5,574 nt of DNA, taken from JBOHHR01 sp050740975. GTDB lineage: Bacteria > Pseudomonadota > Gammaproteobacteria > JBOHHR01. The position numbers and the translations under genes are program-made. The notes beneath the pieces are model-generated. The model saw only the letters and a program-made list of their open reading frames with translations, was not told where the DNA came from and ran no database searches. Below are positions 1-5,415 of the stretch, one piece after another (within the stretch, counting starts at the first letter, position 1; every line of letters begins with the position of its first letter). Where the stretch lies: NCBI GenBank assembly GCA_050740975.1, contig JBOIEE010000183.1, forward strand, positions 1 to 5,574, in the 5' to 3' direction.

Positions 1-120
1 CTCTCGGTCAGGTCCTTCCAGGTGCCAGCGACCCCGGGCACCTCCGCCTGGCCGCCGAGCTTGCCCTCGGTGCCGACCTCGCGCGCCACGCGCGTCACTT
101 CGGCGGCGAAGGCGTTGAGC
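1..120 (-). repeat. HAMP-unit coding repeat, copy A
   Basis: This stretch matches 277-396 at an offset of exactly 276 bases (92 codons). By eye there are about 8 mismatches in 120 bases, clustered at 27-53 and one at 90. It encodes the NAFAAEVTRVAREVGTEGKL block and the GVAGTWKDLTE block that follow each other in every late HAMP unit. It is an internal coding repeat, not a mobile element. Confidence 0.85.
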
Positions 121-854
121 TGGTCCACCATGGTGTTGATGGTGTTCTTCAATTCCAGGATCTCGCCCTTCGCATCCACCGCGATCTTGCGCGAGAGCTC
201 GCCCCTGGCGACGGCGGTGGTGACCTCGGCGATGTTGCGCACCTGGCTGGTGAGATTCGCGGCCATGTTGTTGACGCTCTCGGTCAGGTCCTTCCAGGTG
301 CCGGCGACACCGGGCACGGCGGCCTGCCCCCCGAGCTTGCCCTCGGTGCCGACCTCGCGCGCCACACGCGTCACTTCGGCGGCGAAGGCGTTGAGCTGCG
401 TGACCATGGCGTTGACGGTCTTGGCCATGCGCAGAAACTCGCCCTTCAAGGGCTGGCCGTCCGTCTCCAGCGTCATGGTCTGGGCCAGGTCACCTTTGGC
501 CACCCCCCCGAGGATGCGTGCCGTCTCGCCGATCGGCCATACCAGGCCATCGATGAGCGCGTTGACCGCGGCGATCTCCTGGGCCCACGCCCCTCCGGCG
601 CTGTTGCCGAGCGCGGCGCGCTGGCCGAGCTTGCCCTCCCGACCGACGGCGCGGCTCACCCGCTCCAATTCCTTGGTGATGCGCTCGTTCTGGCTGACGA
701 CCTCGTTGAAGGTATCGGCGATCTTGCCGTTAACGTCGGTCCAGTCTACCGGCAGCCGTACGGAAAAATCGCCGTTCTTGACTGCGGTTAAGGCGTTCAA
801 CACCCGGCGACTGTCAAGTGCGCCAACGCTCAGCAGCCTTTTTGCGACGCTCAT
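1..854 (-). CDS. Multi-HAMP sensor protein, probable soluble hybrid histidine kinase (N-terminal part)
   Basis: Reading the minus strand from the ATG at 854-852 gives 284 uninterrupted codons running off the left edge. The protein starts MSVAKRLLSVGALDSRRVLN and has no signal peptide or membrane segment, so it is probably cytoplasmic. HAMP-like units follow each other: about 20-70 (NGDFSVRLPVDWTDVNGKIA), 100-150 (AKGDLAQTM then KGEFLRMAKTVNAMV), then units of 92 residues in which QLNAFAAEVTRVAREVGTEG recurs at about 153 and 245. AVARGELSRKIAVDAKGEI lies at 215-231. This arrangement is characteristic of group III (Nik1-like) hybrid histidine kinases, where the HAMP array senses osmotic or other stress and controls a downstream kinase. 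GAF, HisKA, HATPase and receiver domains would be expected beyond position 1 but are not visible, so the kinase assignment is inference. A purine-rich Shine-Dalgarno (GGGGGAGGG, complement of 857-865) just before the ATG fixes the start. The gene diverges from the small lipoprotein gene. Confidence 0.88.
   Translation of the reverse strand, partial: MSVAKRLLSVGALDSRRVLNALTAVKNGDFSVRLPVDWTDVNGKIADTFNEVVSQNERITKELERVSRAVGREGKLGQRAALGNSAGGAWAQEIAAVNALIDGLVWPIGETARILGGVAKGDLAQTMTLETDGQPLKGEFLRMAKTVNAMVTQLNAFAAEVTRVAREVGTEGKLGGQAAVPGVAGTWKDLTESVNNMAANLTSQVRNIAEVTTAVARGELSRKIAVDAKGEILELKNTINTMVDQLNAFAAEVTRVAREVGTEGKLGGQAEVPGVAGTWKDLTE
277..396 (-). repeat. HAMP-unit coding repeat, copy B
   Basis: This is the second copy of the 276-base-period repeat. 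After 396 the similarity to the first copy drops where the helix before the QLNAFAAEV block changes from NTMVD to NAMVT. A third, much more diverged relative surrounds the ttgccctc at 631-638, with a spacing of 294 rather than 276 bases, which fits an older first HAMP pair. Confidence 0.85.
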
Positions 855-885
855 TTCCCTCCCCCTTTTTACAAGGCGGTTACGC

Positions 886-893
886 TTTATATA
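886..893 (-). promoter_or_regulatory. Possible -10 element for the multi-HAMP gene
   Basis: On the minus strand this reads TATATAAA, a good match to a sigma70 -10 hexamer (TATATA at 893-888 or TATAAA at 891-886). It lies about 32 bases before the ATG at 854, with the Shine-Dalgarno between them. The -35 position at 17 bases spacing reads TTCCTA, a weak match. No better -35 was found. Confidence 0.35.
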
Positions 894-1086
894 GGCGATT
901 GGGGGCCGCATAGGAAGACCTGCAACACCTGTCGCGCAGATGGCGCAGGGGGGTTTTCACGCCGTCGGTTGGGAAGCTAGGGGCCGCAAGCTGCAGCCGT
1001 TAAGTCAACGAAGCGCGTGATATGCGGGATTGGGCATTCCAAAGCACTGCGCCACCATTCCAAGCTTGCGTTGCGTGCGGTGCTTC

Positions 1087-1092
1087 TAGAAT
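1087..1092 (+). promoter_or_regulatory. Possible -10 element for the small lipoprotein gene
   Basis: TAGAAT matches the sigma70 -10 consensus at five of six positions and would start transcription near 1099, leaving a leader of about 18 bases that contains the Shine-Dalgarno. The -35 is poor: TTGCGT at 1066-1071 with a short 15-base spacer is the best candidate. The hexamer overlaps the 8-base palindrome TTCTAGAA at 1084-1091. Confidence 0.35.
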
Positions 1093-1105
1093 CGAGGCAA
1101 TCAGA

Positions 1106-1111
1106 AAGGAG
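1106..1111 (+). promoter_or_regulatory. Ribosome binding site of the small lipoprotein gene
   Basis: AAGGAG lies five bases before the ATG at 1117. It is one of the strongest Shine-Dalgarno matches in the window and is the main reason to believe that translation starts there, although the 3' part of the frame looks like antisense to moaA. Confidence 0.55.
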
Positions 1112-1116
1112 CCAGG

Positions 1117-1569
1117 ATGAGCAGTCCTTTCTATTCACCAACGAAGGTGGTTCTTATAGCGGCTTTCACAGGGCTTGCACTCGCGTCGGGCTGTCAAGCT
1201 CAGCCGAACGATAGTGAGGCCGCGGAGTGGGATAAAAAGACTATCAGCGACGAAAGCGCGCTCGAGCGACCCCGTAGTCAACCGCCGGTCACGTTCATAT
1301 GGCGGAAAATGACAGGCTTGGCCTGTAGGTTGAAATCATGGCCCTTCGGCTTGATCTGCATGGCATCTTGGATTGTGTGCTTGAGCCGATCCGAATCGCC
1401 CGGATGCGCGCGCAGCACCCGGCGCAGATCTACCGAGTGCTCTTGCCCCAGACACAGCAACAAGCGGCCTTCGGCGGTGACGCGAACTCGGTTGCAGCTG
1501 GCGCAGAAATTGTGGCTGTGGGGGGAGATGAACCCGACTCGAGTTCCCAGTTCCAGCAGGCGAAAATAG
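1117..1569 (+). CDS. Putative small lipoprotein, 3' end overlapping moaA antisense
   Basis: The first residues look like a real lipoprotein precursor: a short basic start (MSSPFYSPTK), a hydrophobic stretch VVLIAAFTGLALA, then a lipobox-like LASGC with Cys26 as the likely lipidated residue, followed by a polar segment QAQPNDSEAAEWDKK. A good Shine-Dalgarno and a -10-like element precede it. Positions 1278 onward, about two thirds of the frame, are antisense to the C-terminal codons of moaA and read as Arg/Ser/Cys-rich sequence typical of non-coding shadow frames. Either the gene is a real convergent gene with a long overlap, or it is the 5' remnant of a lipoprotein gene whose end was lost. 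A one-base shift would reach a TAG at 1275-1277, right before the moaA stop, giving about 53 residues. The protein family is not recognised. Confidence refers to the N-terminal part being expressed. Confidence 0.42.
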   Translation: MSSPFYSPTKVVLIAAFTGLALASGCQAQPNDSEAAEWDKKTISDESALERPRSQPPVTFIWRKMTGLACRLKSWPFGLICMASWIVCLSRSESPGCARSTRRRSTECSCPRHSNKRPSAVTRTRLQLAQKLWLWGEMNPTRVPSSSRRK

Positions 1570-2282
1570 CGCGAAGGCCCTCCCGTGGTTTCCGTGCTCG
1601 GCACCAGGGTAAAGTGCTGCTCCAGCTGGTGGCGGATCTCATCGCTGGAACAATAGGCTTCGGCCCGATCATGCTCTCCGATCGCCCCGAGCGGCATCTC
1701 TTCGATGAAGCTGATATCCATGCCGAGTGACCCGGCAAACCGGGTAAGCTCAAGCACCTCGTCCTGATTGCGGTTCTTGAGGATCACGGAATTGATCTTC
1801 GACCGTTCAAAACCGGCAGCCAAAGCGGCTTCGATTCCTCGCAAAACCTTATCCAGATCCCCGAACCGGGTCAGGCGCTGGAATCGATCCGGCCGCAAGC
1901 TGTCGAGGCTGATGTTCAGTCGCTTTACGCCGGCGGCCCTGAGATCCGAAGCCATGCGACTGAGCTGCGAGCCGTTGGTAGTCAGCACGAGCTCATTCAC
2001 CGCCGGCAGGCGGCCGATCAGCTCTAGCAAATAAAGCACATTGCGGCGTACCAAGGGCTCGCCCCCGGTAATGCGGATCTTGTTAACCCCCAACTCGGAA
2101 AAAGCCCGTGCCACCAGAGCAAGCTCTTCCAAGGTGAGGATCTGCGCTCGGGGCACGAACTGCGTGTCCTCTTCCATGCAGTAGACACAGCGGAAATCAC
2201 AGCGGTCGGTGACCGAAATCCGCACATAGGTAACCGTTCTGCCGTAGCGATCGATCAGTTTGGGGGATGTGCTTTCCGTCAT
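1278..2282 (-). CDS. moaA: GTP 3',8-cyclase (MoaA), molybdenum cofactor biosynthesis
   Basis: MoaA is a radical-SAM enzyme that, with MoaC, converts GTP to cyclic pyranopterin monophosphate, the first step of molybdopterin synthesis, in the cytoplasm. The 334-residue length is normal for the family. Visible features: the radical-SAM cluster motif CX3CX2C with Cys28, Cys32 and Cys35 in VTDRCDFRCVYC; the SAM-binding TGGEP at 72-76; TTNG at 101-104; NISLDSL at 123-129; the second, substrate-binding [4Fe-4S] motif CX2CX13C with Cys260, Cys263 and Cys277 in NFCASCNRVRVTAEGRLLLC; and the C-terminal Gly-Gly tail that the family needs for activity. All key residues are present, so it should be functional. 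No moaC, moaE or other moa gene is adjacent here. The start ATG has only a weak Shine-Dalgarno, but a strong promoter lies just upstream. It follows the CYTH gene on the same strand after a 61-base gap. Confidence 0.97.
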   Translation of the reverse strand: MTESTSPKLIDRYGRTVTYVRISVTDRCDFRCVYCMEEDTQFVPRAQILTLEELALVARAFSELGVNKIRITGGEPLVRRNVLYLLELIGRLPAVNELVLTTNGSQLSRMASDLRAAGVKRLNISLDSLRPDRFQRLTRFGDLDKVLRGIEAALAAGFERSKINSVILKNRNQDEVLELTRFAGSLGMDISFIEEMPLGAIGEHDRAEAYCSSDEIRHQLEQHFTLVPSTETTGGPSRYFRLLELGTRVGFISPHSHNFCASCNRVRVTAEGRLLLCLGQEHSVDLRRVLRAHPGDSDRLKHTIQDAMQIKPKGHDFNLQAKPVIFRHMNVTGG

Positions 2283-2307
2283 GGGTTTGTAGCGCCTGCT
2301 GGAAGCA

Positions 2308-2336
2308 ATTATACGTTAGCCCAGGATTCTGGTCAG
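2308..2336 (-). promoter_or_regulatory. Sigma70-type promoter of moaA
   Basis: On the minus strand a perfect -10 TATAAT (2313-2308) is preceded, after a 17-base spacer, by CTGACC (2336-2331), which matches four of six -35 positions. Transcription would start near 2301, giving a leader of about 19 bases before the ATG at 2282. So moaA can be transcribed independently of the CYTH gene that ends at 2344. The short leader leaves no room for a molybdenum-cofactor riboswitch. Confidence 0.6.
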
Positions 2337-2343
2337 CATGCTG
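2334..2343. promoter_or_regulatory. 10-base palindrome overlapping the moaA -35 region
   Basis: CAGCATGCTG is a perfect 10-base palindrome between the stop codon of the CYTH gene and the moaA -10. It overlaps half of the -35 hexamer, and GGT and ACC flank it asymmetrically (2331-2333 and 2346-2348). Its position would suit a repressor site, but a palindrome this short can easily occur by chance. Confidence 0.2.
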
Positions 2344-2811
2344 CTACCAGTCTTTGTACGGGTGCTTGACCAAATGAACGTTGTAATAGCGCGGATCGTG
2401 CGAGACATCTTCACCGACCCAATCAGGTTTTTCAAATCCCTCGTCCACTGCGTTGAGCTCGAGCTCTGCGATCACCAGCCCCCGGTTTTCGCCTTCGAAC
2501 ACGTCGATCTCCCATTCACGCCCGGCGTGCAGCACCCGATAGCGGGTTTTCTCGATCAAGGGACGCTGGCACAAGCAGGCCAGGATCTCCTTGGCCTCCG
2601 CCGCAGGAACGGCATAATCAAACTCGATGCGGGAGACGCCTAAATCGGCGCTTTTTATGTTAAGCCATGCATTCTCGCCCGCCACGCGCACCCGTACCGA
2701 GCAGCGTTGGTTATTCGCCAGATAGCCTTGCACAAAACGCACTCCCACTGCGGCGAGCCGGCGCCAGCCGTCGTTCTGCACCAGGAATTTGCGTTCGATC
2801 TCTTGTCCCAT
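2344..2811 (-). CDS. CYTH-domain protein, probable inorganic triphosphatase
   Basis: This complete 155-residue protein belongs to the short single-domain CYTH (triphosphate tunnel metalloenzyme) group. The family hydrolyses tripolyphosphate or related triphosphates inside a beta barrel that binds divalent metals. The defining ExExK motif is at the very start (GQEIERKFLV, Glu4, Glu6, Lys8). Other charged tunnel residues are visible: Arg40 and Arg42 in SVRVRV, Lys53 in LNIKSA, Glu63 in RIEFDY, Lys88 to Arg92 in EKTRYR, Glu101 and Asp103 in WEIDVFEGEN, and Glu117 and Glu119 in VIAELEL. Length and pattern fit small proteobacterial proteins like the characterised Nitrosomonas europaea triphosphatase, not the larger YgiF with a CHAD domain. 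The exact substrate cannot be told from sequence; adenylate cyclase (class IV) or thiamine-triphosphatase activity are less likely alternatives. It has only a weak ribosome binding site. It is divergent from the exported-protein gene and precedes moaA on the same strand. Confidence 0.93.
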   Translation of the reverse strand: MGQEIERKFLVQNDGWRRLAAVGVRFVQGYLANNQRCSVRVRVAGENAWLNIKSADLGVSRIEFDYAVPAAEAKEILACLCQRPLIEKTRYRVLHAGREWEIDVFEGENRGLVIAELELNAVDEGFEKPDWVGEDVSHDPRYYNVHLVKHPYKDW

Positions 2812-2834
2812 AGGGTATGCCCCGCGAAATGGGA

Positions 2835-2840
2835 ATCATA
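2835..2840 (-). promoter_or_regulatory. Possible -10 element for the CYTH gene
   Basis: The minus strand reads TATGAT about 23 bases before the CYTH start codon, a five-of-six match to the -10 consensus. No convincing -35 lies at the usual spacing. It faces away from the extended -10 at 2890-2898, so the two divergent promoters would lie about 50 bases apart. Confidence 0.3.
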
Positions 2841-2889
2841 CACCGCCCCTGTCTTAGATTCTTCCATCCGGCGTCGTCTGCGGAAGCTG

Positions 2890-2898
2890 TGCTAGAAT
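2890..2898 (+). promoter_or_regulatory. Extended -10 promoter for the exported protein and ABC gene cluster
   Basis: TGC followed by TAGAAT forms an extended -10 element (TGn plus a five-of-six hexamer), a type that tolerates a poor -35, which is what is seen here (GGCGTC at 17 bases spacing). Transcription would start near 2905. This argues that translation begins at 2913 or 2922 rather than at the ATG at 2817, which would lie upstream of the transcript. Confidence 0.45.
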
Positions 2899-2912
2899 GC
2901 GCCGCCATCGAC

Positions 2913-4733
2913 ATGGTAGCTATGGCAGCACAACCCGCGGGCGCGACTTTTCGGCCCCCGCACACCCTCTACCCACGTTTCGGGCTACTTCTCGTGCTTT
3001 GGTTTGCGGCCCCAGCATGCGCGGATTGGGTCGCGTTCACGGGAGCCGAAAACGCCACCACATTGGCCGAGATCTCCATCCAGGAAAAGCACCTTCGGGT
3101 ACAGCTCGAGATCGGAGACGCCGATCTGAGTACCTTCGAGGACCTGCTTGCGCAAGACGCACAGCAGCCACCGGAACGATCGCTTCGCCATTTCTCCCAG
3201 CATGTGTTCGCCGTGCTGACCCGCGACGGTCGACACTTGCAGCCCCGGCTGCTCAGGGCCAAGCGGCAACCGCAAAAGAATCGGGGGGGATCAAACACCC
3301 CGGACCGAGCTCCAGCGAAAACGCAAGCCCTAGTTCTGTTTGCGGAATTGGAATATGAGCTCAGTGGGCGGCCGCAGGAGCTGACATTTGTCCCTCCTAG
3401 AGATGGAAACGGTGGATTGAAAGCGGAAATCGGTTTTATCGCCTTCCACAATGGGGTACCGATCATCGACTACCAGTATTTGAGACAAGCAGAAAAGCTG
3501 CTTCTCGACTGGCAAGACCCCTGGTATACGCAGTTCGAGAACCCCAAGCTTACCCGCCACCACAAGGCGCCGCTGATGTCGTTTCTTTACATTGAGCCCT
3601 ATGAGGTGCGCCAAGAAATCCTGCTGCGGGTCAAGGATATTCGCGCCAGCCTGGACATAAAGCTGCGAGACGAGGCCGAAATCGCGGCGGATGAGCTGGA
3701 AACCGTCAAGCAGGCGATGGTCGATTTTCTGGAAACACGAAACAGGGTTTGGGTCGATGAACTGGAACCGCGGCGCATCCTCGATAGCGCGGAATACGTG
3801 CAGATCAGCCAGGAGGGGATCCAGCCTTTGCCGGCATTGGCCCCGCAATCGCTTGCCACGGCTATGTTGGGGGTGGTCTTTGCGTACCTAACACAAGGGC
3901 TGCCTCATTCGGTCAAGGTGAATTGGGAGCTGTTTCCCCCGCCGATAGCGCAGGTGCCGATCAGCGCATTCGATCCCATAGGTCAGTTTGTCTCCTATGT
4001 CACACCCGATAGCCCGGCGTTTGAGTGGCCTAATTTCCCCGAAGATCTCGATCGGCTCAAACAGCAGTCGCCGTTGGGTATGCAAGCTTTGAAAGCGCCG
4101 GAAGCGGGTGGGCAAAAACGCATCCCCTTGGGCAGCCTCGTTTTACTGCTGTTGCTCTTGGTTCTGGTACGCCAGATCCAAATCTACCGGCGGGAAGGGC
4201 ATCCGACAGGGGTTCTGATTTTCTTGGCGTGCGCGCTCGGGATAGCGACGCCCTTGGCTTACCCCTATTTCGGCGTTTCCCTCAACAGTTCCGCCGCTGT
4301 AGTGCCGTCCTTGGGTTTAAACGAGAAAAGCGCCATCCTCGGGAGCCTGCTAAAGAATGTATACCGCGCGTTTGACTTTCGGGAGGAAGAGGATGTTTAC
4401 GACAAGCTGGCCCTCAGCGTGAGCGGGCCTTTGCTGGAGAAAATCTATCTCCAGAACCGGCAAGCCTTTACCGCCACCCAAACGGGTGGCGCGCGCGCCA
4501 GAATCAAAGAGGTCGAGTTATTGGCCGTGCTCGACGTACCCCAGCGCGATGCGGCCCCCGGCTTCACTCTGCGCTCACGCTGGACGGCGCTGGGGACGGT
4601 AGGGCATTGGGGCCACGTGCACCCGCGCCAGAACCTTTACGAGGCCTTGGTGACCATAGAGCCGGTAGCAGACACGTGGAAAATCACGGGGCTGGAAGTG
4701 TTGAATGAACAGCCCCTCGACGGTCGTTCCTAG
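2913..4733 (+). CDS. Exported membrane-anchored protein of unknown function, ABC-transporter partner
   Basis: About 606 residues from the ATG at 2913. The frame is open back to an ATG at 2817, but that extension would bury the signal peptide and precede the likely promoter. Another ATG at 2922 is nearly as likely; neither has a clear Shine-Dalgarno. The N-terminus is a signal peptide with hydrophobic core FGLLLVLWFAAPACA, probably cut before DW (near residue 36). A long, beta-rich, probably periplasmic region follows, with LFAELEYELSGRPQELTFVP, DWQDPWYTQFENP, MSFLYIEPYEVRQEILLRVKD and VKVNWELFPPP. Two membrane segments lie at about 404-419 and 432-450, joined by a basic loop (RQIQIYRREG) that should face the cytoplasm. 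The C-terminal ~150 residues (LLKNVYRAFDFREEEDVYDK, then HWGHVHPRQNLYEALVTI) would then be periplasmic and have an NTF2/SnoaL-like look, which is a guess. I cannot name the family. The gene overlaps the next one by 29 bases, so it probably works with that ABC complex. Confidence 0.82.
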   Translation: MVAMAAQPAGATFRPPHTLYPRFGLLLVLWFAAPACADWVAFTGAENATTLAEISIQEKHLRVQLEIGDADLSTFEDLLAQDAQQPPERSLRHFSQHVFAVLTRDGRHLQPRLLRAKRQPQKNRGGSNTPDRAPAKTQALVLFAELEYELSGRPQELTFVPPRDGNGGLKAEIGFIAFHNGVPIIDYQYLRQAEKLLLDWQDPWYTQFENPKLTRHHKAPLMSFLYIEPYEVRQEILLRVKDIRASLDIKLRDEAEIAADELETVKQAMVDFLETRNRVWVDELEPRRILDSAEYVQISQEGIQPLPALAPQSLATAMLGVVFAYLTQGLPHSVKVNWELFPPPIAQVPISAFDPIGQFVSYVTPDSPAFEWPNFPEDLDRLKQQSPLGMQALKAPEAGGQKRIPLGSLVLLLLLLVLVRQIQIYRREGHPTGVLIFLACALGIATPLAYPYFGVSLNSSAAVVPSLGLNEKSAILGSLLKNVYRAFDFREEEDVYDKLALSVSGPLLEKIYLQNRQAFTATQTGGARARIKEVELLAVLDVPQRDAAPGFTLRSRWTALGTVGHWGHVHPRQNLYEALVTIEPVADTWKITGLEVLNEQPLDGRS

Positions 4734-5415
4734 CACTGCGCAAGCCGTCGAGCTGATGATCCGCATTCGTTGCTTGCAGTTTCGTTATCCGCGGTCTGAT
4801 TTTCTGCTACGGATCGACCAGCTCGATATCGAGCGCGGGGCCAAGGTGGCCATCATCGGCCCCAGCGGTTGTGGCAAGACCACATTGCTCAAGCTACTCG
4901 CCGGCATCATTCTGTCTCCAGAAGGGGAGCTTCAAGTCGCGGGCGTTACCGTCAACCGCTTGAGCGAGCGGGCCAGACGCGATTTTCGCGCGACACAGCT
5001 TGGCTTCGTGTTCCAGGACTTTGAGCTGCTCGACTACCTCGATGTCATGGACAACATCGTCCATCCCTACCGCATCAACGGCCGGTTGCGCTTGAATAAG
5101 CAAGTGCGCTCCGATGCCATACAGCTGGCAAGCGAGATGGGTATAGCGGATAAGTTGAAGCGCATGGCAGATCAGCTTTCGCAGGGCGAAAAGCAACGCG
5201 CCGCCATATGTCGCGCGCTCCTGCCTGGGCCTAAGCTGGTGCTTGCCGATGAACCAACCGGCAACTTGGACCCGAATAACAAGTCCCGCATCATGGATCT
5301 GCTGTTTCAAACCGTAACCCGACACGCCGCGACCCTGGTCGCAGCCACTCACGACCATGAATTGCTCCCACGCTTTGACCGCGTCATCGATTTTCAGGAA
5401 TTTCAAGGGCGATGA
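4705..5415 (+). CDS. ABC transporter ATP-binding protein, LolD/MacB/FtsE type
   Basis: This 236-residue ATPase subunit has all nucleotide-binding motifs: Walker A GPSGCGKTT at 52-60, Q-loop Gln104 in FVFQDF, signature LSQGE at 158-162, Walker B LVLADEP at 178-184 with catalytic Glu183, D-loop GNLD at 186-189, and H-loop His216 in AATHDHE. Size and the ADEPTGNLD wording place it in the LolD/MacB/FtsE class, whose partners are FtsX-like permeases that transmit force to periplasmic or envelope processes instead of forming ordinary import channels. The start at 4705 has a fair Shine-Dalgarno (GGAAG six bases upstream) and overlaps the previous gene by 29 bases. An in-frame ATG at 4756 (MIRIRCLQFRYP) would remove an unusual 17-residue extension and is a real alternative. 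Its stop overlaps the next start as ATGA, which fits translational coupling. The substrate is unknown; it is not clearly LolD itself. Confidence 0.93.
   Translation: MNSPSTVVPSTAQAVELMIRIRCLQFRYPRSDFLLRIDQLDIERGAKVAIIGPSGCGKTTLLKLLAGIILSPEGELQVAGVTVNRLSERARRDFRATQLGFVFQDFELLDYLDVMDNIVHPYRINGRLRLNKQVRSDAIQLASEMGIADKLKRMADQLSQGEKQRAAICRALLPGPKLVLADEPTGNLDPNNKSRIMDLLFQTVTRHAATLVAATHDHELLPRFDRVIDFQEFQGR

Larger units (their letters stand above)
855..1116. other. Divergent intergenic region
   Basis: These 262 bases separate the divergent multi-HAMP and lipoprotein genes. They contain a -10-like element for the left gene, and a -10-like element plus Shine-Dalgarno for the right gene. Short open frames across it lack ribosome binding sites and recognisable protein character. 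I saw no tRNA-like, riboswitch-like or convincing hairpin structure in the rest. Confidence 0.6.

Noticed and set aside
22..894. Long plus-strand open frame of 290 codons over the HAMP gene
   Set aside because: It is antisense to an unmistakable HAMP-repeat protein on the minus strand. Its translation is low-complexity Ser/Thr/Arg-rich and simply mirrors the 276-base repeat.
1017..1214. Plus-strand frame of 65 codons before and across the lipoprotein start
   Set aside because: No Shine-Dalgarno, no recognisable protein character, and the overlapping frame from 1117 has better start signals and a lipobox.
1210..1245. Inverted repeat GATAGT / ACTATC near the end of moaA as a possible terminator
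   Set aside because: The arms are only six bases, AT-rich, and separated by 24 bases, and no T-tract follows in the right place, so it is not a convincing terminator.
1258..1267. Palindrome CGCTCGAGCG just downstream of the moaA stop
   Set aside because: It is perfect but short, has no loop and no following T-run on the moaA strand; likely chance in GC-rich DNA.
1338..2034. Several plus- and minus-strand frames inside moaA
   Set aside because: They are alternative-frame readings of a complete, well-conserved moaA and have no start signals or domains of their own.
2897..3848. Frames in other phases and antisense over the exported-protein gene
   Set aside because: The exported-protein frame runs uninterrupted with a signal peptide and membrane segments; the others are Arg/Ser-rich shadows.
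4894..5406. Antisense frame of 170 codons over the ABC ATPase
   Set aside because: The plus strand contains every ABC motif in order, so the antisense frame is a by-product of codon bias.
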